A stretch of 33,078 nucleotides of DNA from CAZDHT01 sp964505325 (GTDB taxonomy: Bacteria; Planctomycetota; PUPC01): NCBI GenBank assembly GCA_964505325.1, contig CAZDHT010000028.1:1-33078 (forward strand), read 5' to 3'. A model generated the notes under the pieces. That model had not been told where the DNA came from, did not search any database, and worked only from the letters and a program-made list of their open reading frames with translations. The position numbers were made by a program, and so were the translations under genes. Position 1 is the first letter of the stretch, and each line of letters opens with the position of its first letter. Below are positions 1-8,056 of the stretch, piece by piece.

Positions 1-951
1 GAGGAAGTTCACCGCCTGCTGCCGCATGGCATGCACCTGCGGCACCTGCGGCACGACCGTTTCGGGCGTCGCGCCGCCGCCGGGATCGCGCAGAATCTCG
101 ACGCGGCCTGGCCGGTTCAGCACCATCGGCGCGGGCAGGTCGAGCTTCACGTAACCCTTCTCGAAACACACCAGCGCGGATTCCTGCCAGTCGACGGTGG
201 TCTGATAGGGCGACATTTCGATGGTGCAGCACACGCCGCTCTCGCTCCGCCCGACCAGCAGCACGCCACTCGGGTCGGCGTGCGTTACTTCATACGACTC
301 GCCCAGCAGATGTCGCATCAGGTTGACCTGATGGATGTAGTAGTTGACGAACGCGATGTAGGCCTGGAACGTCTCGTCGTCCATGTCCGACGCGGGTGGC
401 TCCTGGTCAAGCTTGGGATACGGCTCGTCGGTGCGGACGAGATCGAAGAACCCGCCGGCGATCCAGTCGCCCGCGGGCATCAGGATGCGGACGTACTTGA
501 TCGCGCCGAGATCGCCCGACGCCTTCAGCCGGTCGATCTCGACCTTGGCATACATGGCCGCGGGATCGCTGCGCTTGTTGTAGCCGAGCATCAGCCATCC
601 GCCGGACTGCGCCGCCGCGACGATCTTCTCGCCGGCCTCGATACAGCCGGCCAGCGGCTTCTCGCTGAACACCGGCAGGCCCGCCGCCAGCAGCTCGGGC
701 AGCAGCACGCCATGGCGCCGGAACGGCTGCGACGCCACGATCGCATCGAGCCGCTCGTCGGCCAGCATCTCGCGATGATCGGGATAGACCCGCGGCACGC
801 GGTACTTCGCCGCGACCTTCCGGCCGAGCTCCGGCCGCAGCTCGGCCAGCGCCACGACCTCGCACCCGTCCAGCGAGGCGTAGTTGCGCAGGTGTGCACA
901 CTGACCCATGCCGCCGACGCCCACGAAGCCGAGTCTGATCTTGTCGCTCAT
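1..951 (-). CDS. Gfo/Idh/MocA-family oxidoreductase, C-terminus off the left edge
   Basis: This is an NAD(P)-dependent sugar or inositol dehydrogenase-type protein. The 317 codons visible run in frame to the window edge without a stop. The N-terminus reads MSDKIRLGFVGVGGMGQCAH, a Rossmann beta-alpha-beta start with the GxGxxG dinucleotide-binding loop. About 100 residues in is SEKPLA, matching the family's conserved EKP motif, whose lysine lies at the active site. The start ATG at 951-949 is preceded by an AGGAG ribosome site about 8 bases upstream, which lies on the stop of the HAD remnant just before it (stop 966-964). The protein is cytoplasmic: there is no signal peptide. It lies downstream of secreted glycan enzymes on the same strand, so oxidation or isomerisation of a released sugar is a reasonable inference. 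The family is certain; the substrate is unknown. Confidence 0.9.
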   Translation of the reverse strand, partial: MSDKIRLGFVGVGGMGQCAHLRNYASLDGCEVVALAELRPELGRKVAAKYRVPRVYPDHREMLADERLDAIVASQPFRRHGVLLPELLAAGLPVFSEKPLAGCIEAGEKIVAAAQSGGWLMLGYNKRSDPAAMYAKVEIDRLKASGDLGAIKYVRILMPAGDWIAGGFFDLVRTDEPYPKLDQEPPASDMDDETFQAYIAFVNYYIHQVNLMRHLLGESYEVTHADPSGVLLVGRSESGVCCTIEMSPYQTTVDWQESALVCFEKGYVKLDLPAPMVLNRPGRVEILRDPGGGATPETVVPQVPQVHAMRQQAVNFL

Positions 952-963
952 GCGTGTTTCTCC

Positions 964-1170
964 TCAGTCATTGCGAAGCAGCATGCCCGAAAGCCGGGAC
1001 AGGTCGGGATATTCCACCACGTGTGTGGCCGCGTCGGCCACATCCTGATGAAACGGCCGGAACGCGATGCCGATCCGCGACTGCGCGAACATCGCGACGT
1101 CCGAGCTGCTCTCGCCGACCGATGCGATCTCGTCCCGCGTGACGCCGCGCATGGTCCGAAAACTCGTCCG
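964..1170 (-). pseudogene. Remnant of a HAD-superfamily (SerB-like) phosphatase, C-terminal part only
   Basis: The last 60 or so codons before the stop at 966-964 read like the end of a phosphoserine-phosphatase-type HAD protein: RDEIASVGESSSDVAMF, then GIAFRP and ADAATHVVEYPDL. In intact members the corresponding motif is GD(S/G)xxD; here the first Asp is Glu. I found no N-terminal DxDGT motif in any frame upstream, and the reading frame beyond about 1170 loses resemblance, so the front of the gene appears deleted. The stop lies 12 bases before the oxidoreductase start and overlaps its ribosome site, suggesting the two were once a translationally coupled pair. It could alternatively be a short diverged protein starting at one of the in-frame codons near 1150-1260, but it would lack the catalytic nucleophile. 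Confidence 0.6.
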
Positions 1171-1641
1171 CACACAACCTTCCGTCGCACAGGCAGTTCT
1201 GCTATCCTCTTGCCGCTCGATCTTGACCCGTTTCGGGTAGGATAGCATGCAAGAGGCCACGAATCAATGCTTCAACCGGGCGGGTGCACCGCTGGCCGCC
1301 ACAGCAGCCGCGCAATGGTGGCGATCAGCGGCAGTCCGGCCCAGTTGAGATGCCGGTTTGCGTTCCTCTGCATTTGGCTTCGCTTGGAAGCCGCTTGTCT
1401 CTGACGGGGAGAGAGGACACCATAACCACTTGACGAAGGGGAGGTTGTGCATGGACGAGTTTTCGGACCCTACGCGGGATAAATCTGCCCGGCCGGGCAT
1501 ATTTATTCACATTAGCGCGCGAGGTCTTGTGGTGGGCTTCGTCGCCACGGGAGCACTCGCAGGAGAACTGATCGGGAGAACTGATCGCAGGATGTGGCGG
1601 GCAGTGGGAGGCGGCGGATCGGTGCGCAGAGCCTCGCCCAA
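1171..1641. other. Gap without a recognisable gene
   Basis: About 470 bases between the GH2 stop and the HAD remnant. Short reading frames exist but none resembles a known family. One minus-strand frame ending near 1270 reads NWAGLPLIATIARLLWRP and could be the tail of a lost membrane protein, but there is too little to call. A perfect 13-bp tandem duplication lies at 1562-1587. The region looks like decayed sequence left by a deletion that also truncated the HAD gene. Confidence 0.5.
1562..1587. repeat. Perfect 13-bp tandem duplication
   Basis: GGAGAACTGATCG occurs at 1562-1574 and again immediately at 1575-1587. Only two units are present, in non-coding sequence, so replication slippage is the simplest explanation. 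Confidence 0.85.
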
Positions 1642-3594
1642 TTACCCGCGGTGCGTCGCGTCGAATTGCTCGCGGACCCGGGCGAAGAGCGGGCCGAGCC
1701 GCTCGACGATGCGTTTGGGGACGCCCAGGTAGTCGATCACCGAGTCGGAGTGCTGCGGCCAGCAGTCGGCCACGTTCCAGATCAGGAACCCGCCGAACTC
1801 GGGATCGGAGCAGTACCGCTCGATCAGCGCTTCCATCGCCTCCGCCTGCAGCTCCTGCGACGCCTCGACCGCCTCCTCGATGTTCTGCGGCGCCGGCACC
1901 CCGCACGCCTCAAGCGACTGGAGCACGCGGTCGGCCCAGCGGAACCGGCCGGTCTGGATGGTGTCGGTGCCGTGGTACCGCCACATGGCGCCGGTCAGCG
2001 GCCACTCGGTGCCCCCGGGGAAGTACCGGCGGATCGTTTCCAGTGACGGCAGCGAGAGGTGGCCGAACTCGGACATGAACCGCGGCCGCAGCTCCCACAT
2101 CCGGCTCCGGCGGTAGTTCTCGCCGTGCGCGTACCAGTGCACGTCGCCCTCGCGTTCGTCCTGCGGGTCGTCGCTTCGCGGCGAATAGGGCGATGACGGC
2201 AGGTAGGGGACCTCGGGGTGCAATTGTCGGCACACGCCGGCGAGCACGACGCGGGTGAGGCGGTTGGACTGTGCGAGCTGGGGCGAGAAGGCGTCGCACT
2301 CGTTGTCGCCCGCCCACAGCGCGATGCAGGGATGGCGCCGCAGGTCGCGAACGATCTGCCGCGCCTCGGCGTCGAGCGCCGCCCCCATCCGGTGGGTCTG
2401 CGGGTACCAGCCGCAGGCCATCATGAAGTCCTGCCAGACGAAGATGCCGAGGCGGTCGCACTCGTCGTAGAAGTGCGGGCTTTCGTAGATGCCGCCGCCC
2501 CAGATACGGACCATGTTGCAGCCGATCCCGGCCATCGCCTCGAGGGTCTGCGTGGTCTTCTCCGGCGTGATGCGGGCGAAGATGGCATCGAGCGGCGTCC
2601 AGTTGAGGCCGGTGATGAAGATGTCGCGGCCGTTGCAGCGGAACCGGAAGGAGGTGGCGCCGCTGCGTTGCGGCTCTTGGACCAGCTCGACCGTGCGGAG
2701 GCCGGTCTTGAAGCTCAGCTCGTCGAGCATCCGAGCACCGCTCTTCACGGTGACCGAGACGTCGGCCCGTTGCGGCTCGCCGTAGCCGATGGGCCACCAC
2801 AGCGGGGCGTCGGGGATCTCGATCTCGTGGGCGAGGACGCTCTTGCCGGGCGCCAGGTCGGCGTCCTCCGCCCATTCGACGCCGCCGACGGCGCCGCTGA
2901 TGCGGACGCGGCCGGGCTCGCCCACCCAGTCCATCTCGACCTCGACGCGGGCGGTGACGCCGGCCTCGCCGATCCGCTCGGGCACCACGCACGCGTGGGT
3001 GATGCGGACGGTGTCGACGAGGACCAGCTCGACCGGGCGCCAGATGCCCACGGTCATCAGCCGCGGGGCGATGTCCCAGCCGAAGCTCATCTGGGCCTTA
3101 CGGCAGAACAGCCGCTCGGGGCTCCAGACCATCGGCTTGTGGTCGGGGTCCATCTGGATGGCGTGGATCGGCGAGGCGAGCCGGACCACCAGCTTGTTCG
3201 GCCCCGGCTCCTGGAGCCGATCGGTCACGTCGAACTCATAGCGGCGGTGCATATTGTCCGTCTTGCCGAGCTCCTCGCCGTTGAGCCAGACCGTGCCGAA
3301 CGTGTCGAGGCCGTGGAAGACCAGGATGGCGTGGCGTCCGCCCAGGTCGGCGGGGGTGTCGAACTCCTTGAAGTACCACCAGTCCTTCCGCTCGACCCAC
3401 GTGGCGTGATCGAGGTCCATCCCGACGTAGAGATCGGGCAGGATGCCCTCGCGCATCAGGTCGAGATGCGCATCGCCGGGGACGATGGCGTCGCGCCGCG
3501 GCACCTGGAACGACTCCGGTGGCGCCTCGACGTTGCCTTCGTAACGGCTCCAGGTGTACTGCCACCCGCCATTGAGATCGACATTCTCACGCAG
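1642..3594 (-). CDS. Glycoside hydrolase family 2, beta-mannosidase-like, compact form
   Basis: The protein hydrolyses terminal beta-linked sugars, most likely mannose, from oligosaccharides. With a CTG start at 3594-3592 it has 650 residues. Order: N-terminal jelly-roll sugar-binding domain (roughly 1-195), Ig-like domain (about 200-310), then the TIM barrel. Barrel motifs are NMVRIWGGGIYE and WQDFMMACGWYP; the acid/base Glu is in WAGDNE (about residue 432) and the nucleophile Glu in RFMSEFG (about 509). It ends soon after FLIWNVADCWPQ, so the C-terminal beta-sandwich domains of typical 800-900-residue beta-mannosidases are missing. Sequence homologous to the family N-terminus (VDLNGGWQYTW) extends upstream of the first GTG (3504), and the only well-placed initiator behind a GGGAGG site is CTG. 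There is no signal peptide. It lies about 20 bases after the upstream gene's stop, clearly the same operon. Confidence 0.88.
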   Translation of the reverse strand: MRENVDLNGGWQYTWSRYEGNVEAPPESFQVPRRDAIVPGDAHLDLMREGILPDLYVGMDLDHATWVERKDWWYFKEFDTPADLGGRHAILVFHGLDTFGTVWLNGEELGKTDNMHRRYEFDVTDRLQEPGPNKLVVRLASPIHAIQMDPDHKPMVWSPERLFCRKAQMSFGWDIAPRLMTVGIWRPVELVLVDTVRITHACVVPERIGEAGVTARVEVEMDWVGEPGRVRISGAVGGVEWAEDADLAPGKSVLAHEIEIPDAPLWWPIGYGEPQRADVSVTVKSGARMLDELSFKTGLRTVELVQEPQRSGATSFRFRCNGRDIFITGLNWTPLDAIFARITPEKTTQTLEAMAGIGCNMVRIWGGGIYESPHFYDECDRLGIFVWQDFMMACGWYPQTHRMGAALDAEARQIVRDLRRHPCIALWAGDNECDAFSPQLAQSNRLTRVVLAGVCRQLHPEVPYLPSSPYSPRSDDPQDEREGDVHWYAHGENYRRSRMWELRPRFMSEFGHLSLPSLETIRRYFPGGTEWPLTGAMWRYHGTDTIQTGRFRWADRVLQSLEACGVPAPQNIEEAVEASQELQAEAMEALIERYCSDPEFGGFLIWNVADCWPQHSDSVIDYLGVPKRIVERLGPLFARVREQFDATHRG

Positions 3595-3614
3595 CGATGG
3601 ATCCTCCCTCTGGG

Positions 3615-6600
3615 CTAAGGCTGCGCCACATTGCTCAGCGTACTGCGGTTGTTCGAGTCATCGTAGCTGCGCACGGCGAAGTACTTCGCCCCCGCAGGCA
3701 CGCCGGTCACCACGAAGGTCTCCCGGGTCCGCGCCGCCCGGGGCTGTGGCTCGCCCTGCATGTTTGCGGCCATCCACCAGTTGGTGTACTCGGCGTCTTT
3801 GTTGGCGGCGAACAGCTTCAGGAAGTCCGCGTAGGCGACGATGGGCTTGCCGGAACACTTGACCTGGTAGCGGGCGACCTTTCCGCCGGCGTCGGCGGGC
3901 GCGGTGAACGACACCGTGGCCCGGTCGCCGTTGACGGCCACCTTCAGGCCGGTGATCGCGGCGGGCGGCTGCGTGTCTTTGCGCGGATGCGCCCATTCGT
4001 AGAACGTCCGGCCGGTGAGGCAGACGAACTCGTCGTGCACGCCGTTGCAGTTGACCCAGAGCCCGACGGCCCCGATGGCGTGGTGCCTCGTGCGGTTGAA
4101 GCCGCGGTGGCTGCCGCCGTTCCAGAAGTCGTAGGCGCGTTTCTTGAGGAACAGTTCGCCCGTCAGCGAGTAGGCCCGGGCGCAGATGTCCGGATGGAAC
4201 CGCGCCAGATAGCCGTTGATGGTGACGCCCTCGCCATACTTGCTGTCGTCGGGCAGCCTCCAACTCGCCCAGTCCCACGCGAAGCCCTTGACCGGGAAGT
4301 CGACCAGGAACTTCCCGTAGGCCAGGTTCTGGTGCTTCTTCTGGTAGAGCACGTGGGCGACCGCCTGGCCGTAGGCGACGATCCAGTCGTGCACGTCGTC
4401 GTTCGGGACCTGGCGGTAGTAGCACTCCATCGCCGGAGACAGGTAGGTGAACATCCAGGTGTGGGGGCTGATGACCGGGTACCACTTGGCGCCGGTCTTC
4501 GGATCGACCAGTTGACCGTTCTCGATCTTGATCCCGCGGTCCTGCATCTCCTTGACGCCGCGCGGGCCGGTGTAGTCCTGGACGGTCTTCATCGTGATCT
4601 TGGCGGGGGGATTGACCAGGCCGCGCGGCTCGCGCCGCGGGCGGCGGAGGTAGATCTCTGTCAAGTAGTCGCTGGCCTCGACGACGAACTTGTCCGTCGG
4701 CGCGGCCAGACGCACGGCGTTGGTCAGATAGCACGAGCGGGTGAAGTCGCGGGAGAACGAGCCGGCGGCGCTGACCTTCTTGCCGTCCACCGTCTTGAAG
4801 ACCTTGCCCTTCGACCGCTTCTGGCTGTCGATGTTCTGCTCGACGGAGTCGATGGCCGCTTCGAGCGCGTCGCGGTCGCCGGTGACGCAGAACCAGCTTG
4901 CCAGCCCTGCGCCGTAGTTATGGCAGTAGCACTGCTTCGAGATGCTGAGCGCGTCGATCTCGCGGCAGTCCGTGTTGGTCCACAGGATGCCCTTCTTGGT
5001 GTGCGTCTTGGACCAGGCCTTGGGCAGGCCGTTGCGCCAGCCGGTGACGGGGTCGGCCGCCCGCTGCGGCCGGTTGCCGCCGGCGGGGCCGCCGCGGTTC
5101 CACCACACCGCGCCGTCCTTGTAGCGCCAGCCGTCGGTGCGGAACTGCTGTAGGTCCATGTTGTAGTTGTTCCACGCCTTCGCCGCGCGGTAGAACGGCC
5201 GTGAGCCGGTGCGGAGGTACATCAGGAGCAGCGCCTCCGACACGTCCTCCTCGGTGTCGTAGTGGTTGTCGGCGGTGCGGACGTAGCGGCCCTTGGTGAT
5301 TTTGTAGCCGGGCGCCTTGGGGGCGCGTCGCGGATCGTACTTCCAGCCCCACGTATCGTAGCTCTTCAGCTCGTCGGCCTGGATGCCGAACTTGCCGACG
5401 GCGAGGCTCTCGGTGTCGAAGTACCACCGCAGCGGCGCCCGCGCGAGCAGTTCGTGCTTGCCGGCGGTGGTCATCGCGTTCAGCGCATTGCCGTCCGCGG
5501 GCGCGGCGAAGTCGATGCGGTACTGCGAGCTGTAGTGGGTGCTGTCCATCAGGATGAGGTGGTCGACGGCCCACGGCGCGCCGCGGCCCTGGTAGCGGCT
5601 GGTGATGCCCTGAAGGACGATCGCGTCTTGCGTCGTCTCCAGCCGCCGCGGGGGGTTGTCGGCGAAGTAGAGGTCGGCGACGGCGACGCTGCCGGCCGCG
5701 ATCCAGCCGGCAGCGTCTTCGCGGCCGGCGCTGGTCCAGGTCGTCTCTGCGCCGCTGCCCGCCTTGACCGACCCGGCCCGGCCGCCCCACAGGCCCTGGT
5801 GCATCCAGGCCGGGCCGTTGACCGTCAGCGGCTTGGCCGCGCCCAGCAGCGTCGAGTCGCACTTGCCCGCCAGCTTCAGCACGAGCGACGAGTCCTTGAT
5901 CTTGCGATAGGCGTAGTGGTCGGGGTTCGAGTTGGCCAGGGTGTACTTGACCAGGACGTCGCTCCGGCCGGCCCACATGGTATAGCGGGCGATGTAGAGC
6001 ATCTTGGTGTCGTCATCGCCGACGAACCGGCCGGTCACCTTGACCGTGACGCGCATCGAGCCCTTGTATTCGACCTTGATCTCGCTCGGCGGCCCGGCCT
6101 GATAGGTCTTGAAGTCACGGACCTGGGCGCCTCCCTGCTGGACCATCTTTGTCGCGTCGGTGTAGCTGGCCGCGGCGCCGGCGAGGATCTTCCGCCCGGC
6201 GGCCGAGGCCTCCGCCAGGCCGACCGGGCTCATGGGATCGAACCGCACCACGATCCTGCCGGTGGTGACCAGCATCCCTCTGCGTCTTCCGAAGCCGACC
6301 GACGTGAGCGGCTTGGCGGGTTGCGCAGTGGCCTTCATGGCCTTCAGCGTGAACGTCTTCTTCTGCTTCGCGCCGATGTCGGTCTGGAAGTCGAGCAGGA
6401 TCCACCGGGCGGTGCCCTTCTCGTCGACGACGTGCGGGGTCACCTGGACAGGGACCTCCTTGGCGCCGTCGAACAGTGCGAACGGCTGGTCGGCCTTGAA
6501 CCGCCCCCAGGGGAGCGGGATGCCGCCGGTGACCGGCTCGGCCTTGCGGGCCACCCCGGCCGGCTCCTCGACGGTGATGGGGAGCGAGAACTCGCCCGCC

Positions 6601-6653
6601 CACGCGGACGCACAGACCAGAACGCCGACACAGACGATCAACCATTGCTTCAT
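3615..6653 (-). CDS. Secreted PcRGLX/YetA-like (PL26-related) polysaccharide lyase-type protein with C-terminal FnIII domain
   Basis: A 1012-residue exported protein. The start is ATG 6653-6651, behind AAGGAG with good spacing; an earlier in-frame codon at 6710 has no ribosome site and would bury the signal peptide. Residues 1-19 are a Sec signal (MKQWLIVCVGVLVCASAWA). The region after it (PITVEEPAGVARKAEPVTGG, GIPLPWG, RWILLDFQ) resembles the N-terminal barrel domain of exo-rhamnogalacturonan lyase PcRGLX and Bacillus YetA. It is followed by a central beta-sandwich and a helix-rich toroid-like region (about 430-880) with many Trp, Tyr and His. The last 115 residues form a fibronectin-III-like domain (ITGLKVAV to STLSNVAQP). 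The likely role is cleaving or binding acidic plant or algal polysaccharide outside the cytoplasm, feeding the downstream GH2 and oxidoreductase. Family assignment is from remembered motif similarity; the activity is inferred. Confidence 0.65.
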   Translation of the reverse strand: MKQWLIVCVGVLVCASAWAGEFSLPITVEEPAGVARKAEPVTGGIPLPWGRFKADQPFALFDGAKEVPVQVTPHVVDEKGTARWILLDFQTDIGAKQKKTFTLKAMKATAQPAKPLTSVGFGRRRGMLVTTGRIVVRFDPMSPVGLAEASAAGRKILAGAAASYTDATKMVQQGGAQVRDFKTYQAGPPSEIKVEYKGSMRVTVKVTGRFVGDDDTKMLYIARYTMWAGRSDVLVKYTLANSNPDHYAYRKIKDSSLVLKLAGKCDSTLLGAAKPLTVNGPAWMHQGLWGGRAGSVKAGSGAETTWTSAGREDAAGWIAAGSVAVADLYFADNPPRRLETTQDAIVLQGITSRYQGRGAPWAVDHLILMDSTHYSSQYRIDFAAPADGNALNAMTTAGKHELLARAPLRWYFDTESLAVGKFGIQADELKSYDTWGWKYDPRRAPKAPGYKITKGRYVRTADNHYDTEEDVSEALLLMYLRTGSRPFYRAAKAWNNYNMDLQQFRTDGWRYKDGAVWWNRGGPAGGNRPQRAADPVTGWRNGLPKAWSKTHTKKGILWTNTDCREIDALSISKQCYCHNYGAGLASWFCVTGDRDALEAAIDSVEQNIDSQKRSKGKVFKTVDGKKVSAAGSFSRDFTRSCYLTNAVRLAAPTDKFVVEASDYLTEIYLRRPRREPRGLVNPPAKITMKTVQDYTGPRGVKEMQDRGIKIENGQLVDPKTGAKWYPVISPHTWMFTYLSPAMECYYRQVPNDDVHDWIVAYGQAVAHVLYQKKHQNLAYGKFLVDFPVKGFAWDWASWRLPDDSKYGEGVTINGYLARFHPDICARAYSLTGELFLKKRAYDFWNGGSHRGFNRTRHHAIGAVGLWVNCNGVHDEFVCLTGRTFYEWAHPRKDTQPPAAITGLKVAVNGDRATVSFTAPADAGGKVARYQVKCSGKPIVAYADFLKLFAANKDAEYTNWWMAANMQGEPQPRAARTRETFVVTGVPAGAKYFAVRSYDDSNNRSTLSNVAQP

Positions 6654-6815
6654 CAGAACACTCCTTGCAGTTTCCACGGGCCGGTCTCTTGCCGCGGTTG
6701 CTCCGTGCACGAGGAAGGTCCTTCGCCTCTCCCGTAGCGACAGGTGGGGCGAAGGGGAGCCGTTGTCTCGGGCACCGGTTGTAAGTGAGGCGCTCCAGCC
6801 GGGGAGCGCGAAGCG
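6654..6815. other. Leader region of the minus-strand glycan operon
   Basis: Non-coding sequence between the Lon-tail-like ORF and the secreted lyase-like gene. It contains an 8-bp perfect inverted repeat, CCTTCGCC at 6720-6727 and GGCGAAGG at 6748-6755, with a 20-base loop. There is no T-tract, so it is a weak terminator candidate for the ORF at 6816-6971 and could equally be a regulatory hairpin in the leader of the operon. No convincing -10 box was seen for the operon. Confidence 0.4.
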
Positions 6816-6971
6816 TCACGGCTGCTTGCGCCGCGCCTTCTTGCGCGCCGCCTTGCCGAAGGCCGCCGCCACCACGTCGTCAATCGTGTCCACGGGCACG
6901 AAGGTGATCTTCTGGGGGATCTCGGGCGGCATGTCCTCGATAGTCAGCACTTCATCCGTGTTGACCCGCAT
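6816..6971 (-). CDS. 51-residue basic microprotein resembling the extreme C-terminus of Lon protease
   Basis: ATG at 6971-6969 follows AAAGGAG with 9 bases spacing, and a sigma-70-like promoter sits upstream at 7022-7051. The peptide contains TIEDMPPEIPQKITFVPV then DTIDDVVAAAFGKA, which lines up with the last segment of Lon (LEEIP, then a hydrophobic strand, then (I/V)(D/E)EVLxLAL). It ends in a lysine- and arginine-rich tail, KAARKKARRKQP. No ATPase or Ser-Lys protease domain is present upstream in any frame. Two readings are possible: a degraded lon copy whose tail happens to keep a ribosome site, or a genuine small protein that mimics or uses this surface of Lon. Promoter plus ribosome site favour the second. 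A basic tail could bind nucleic acid. Function is unknown. Confidence 0.5.
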   Translation of the reverse strand: MRVNTDEVLTIEDMPPEIPQKITFVPVDTIDDVVAAAFGKAARKKARRKQP

Positions 6972-7021
6972 CTGGAAGCGCTCCTTTAATGTCCCGGGAC
7001 TCCGGCTCGTGGAGCGGCGGA

Positions 7022-7051
7022 ATGGTATCACCTGCTCCACGTTGTTGTCAA
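7022..7051 (-). promoter_or_regulatory. Sigma-70-like promoter for the Lon-tail microprotein
   Basis: On the minus strand TTGACA (7051-7046) is separated by 18 bases from TACCAT (7027-7022). This would start transcription near 7015, about 45 bases before the ATG at 6971. The -35 is a perfect consensus; the -10 matches 4 of 6. Confidence 0.5.
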
Positions 7052-7542
7052 GTGGCCGATTCTACTATGGGGCGGCGCAATCAAGAAGTCAGTTGGGGCG
7101 CCTCTTGGCGGTTTTCCGGGCAGTTTTCTGGGTAGCCTTCTGGGTGTTTTGCTGGGTAGTCCTCGGTACCGGAAGTCCCTTCCCTTCTCGCCTGCGAGAC
7201 ATCGCCCAGAAAAAGCTGACCCTTCCAGGTCTTGTGCGTTCTCCCCAGTTTTCTTCCTGGTTTTCTCCCCAGCCTTCTCGACAGCGTCATCAGAAGTGGC
7301 AGGCGCGGTCCGAAATCTCGGTGGTCTTCCGTGCAACTTTCACTGAACCTCTCCGCGAACCCGCCGAGACCACGAGTTCGACCGGACCGTCCTGGCGGAC
7401 GAAGCGACCGTCTTCGCGGCAGAAGGTGTAGACCCGCCGGAAATGGACCTCAAGTCGCCGTCGCGCGGCAGCTTCGGACTTCCGGGCCCGGTCGAAATGG
7501 GTACAAGACGCGAGACTCCGAAAGAGAGAGTTGTCACGATAG
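7052..7542. other. Accessory region without a convincing gene
   Basis: Several overlapping short frames are open on both strands, but none resembles a known family. A minus-strand frame at 7089-7202 encodes a 37-residue very basic peptide (MSRRREGKGLPVP, then QKATQKTARKTAKRRPN) but has no ribosome site. A minus-strand frame at 7290-7610 (106 codons) has no recognisable motif and overlaps the integrase remnant on the other strand. The region probably belongs to a decayed integrated element. Confidence 0.45.
7107..7166. repeat. Degenerate 12-bp tandem repeat, five units
   Basis: Units start at 7107, 7119, 7131, 7143 and 7155, e.g. GGCGGTTTTCCG, GGCAGTTTTCTG, GGTAGCCTTCTG, GGTGTTTTGCTG, GGTAGTCCTCGG. 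The length is a multiple of three, and on the minus strand one frame encodes four-residue Gln/Lys/Thr/Ala units (QKAT, QKTA, RKTA), like basic tails of histone H1-like or nucleoid proteins. Confidence 0.7.
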
Positions 7543-7938
7543 ATACGGTGCACGACCTCGTGGCAGAGCAAGACCCGTCGAAGCCGGCCGATCGTATGGT
7601 CGGATTGCACATCGGAGAGGCTGGCCGAGTGGCGTCTGTCGAGATTCGGCGAGGCCCACGTCTTTGACGCCGAAGGTCAACGCGAACGTGGATACTACCG
7701 CTACATCCAGCCGAAGTTCGCTGCGGCCGTGAAGGCTGCCAAGATCAAGCACTGCACGATGCACGATATCCGCCGCACGGTTGGCACACGTCTGGCCGAG
7801 GCGAACGAGAACGAGGCGGTCGCCGGTGCGTATCTCGGCCGCGCCGACATCAGGACCACGTTGAAGTTCTACCAGCGGATTCGCCCGCAGGTGCTCAGGG
7901 GGACAGTGCGGAAAATGCGTGGGACGGGCACCGGGTGA
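7543..7938 (+). pseudogene. Truncated tyrosine recombinase/integrase, C-terminal catalytic part
   Basis: The frame is open from just after a TAG (7540-7542) to the TGA at 7936-7938. Motifs follow the C-terminal order of phage-type integrases: SKTRRSRPIVWSD and RLAEWRLSRFGEAHVFD (the strand region before box II), then HDIRRT (the box II His-x-x-Arg), then LGRADIRTTLKFYQRI with the nucleophilic Tyr. The usual His or Trp of the LGH motif is Arg. The N-terminal arm-binding and core domains, including the first catalytic Arg, are not found upstream in any frame. The gene points toward the 3' end of tRNA-Leu 118 bases away, the usual position of an integrase left by an element that used the tRNA as attachment site. 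It is non-functional as seen. Confidence 0.75.
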
Positions 7939-8010
7939 CATGCCGAACGAAAATCATGTTACGGTGCATGTTACGGGCGACGGGGGTAAGGCGGGAGAGG
8001 CTAGTGGTGA

Positions 8011-8050
8011 AACCGAAAACCCCGCAACGCAACCCGTTGTGGGGCTTTCA
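8011..8050 (-). terminator. Rho-independent terminator downstream of tRNA-Leu
   Basis: CCCCGCAACG at 8020-8029 pairs with CGTTGTGGGG at 8035-8044 (10 bp, one G-T pair, 5-base loop). Read on the minus strand, the hairpin is followed by TTTTC, and it starts 12 bases after the tRNA 3' end. Confidence 0.75.
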
Positions 8051-8056
8051 CTTAGC

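Noticed and set aside
2218..6737. Long plus-strand open frames opposite the GH2 and lyase-like genes (e.g. 2218-3618, 3597-5153, 5262-6737)
   Set aside because: They mirror real minus-strand genes, are rich in Asp, Ala, Val, His and Arg as expected of antisense GC-rich frames, and show no family motif.
7107..7166. CRISPR array
   Set aside because: Contiguous 12-bp units without spacers; no array with regular spacers or cas genes was seen anywhere in the window.
7089..7202. 37-residue basic ORF considered as a gene
   Set aside because: No ribosome site or promoter; kept only as an observation about the 12-bp repeat.
7290..7610. 106-codon minus-strand frame near the integrase remnant
   Set aside because: No motif, no clear ribosome site, and it overlaps the recognisable integrase frame on the other strand.
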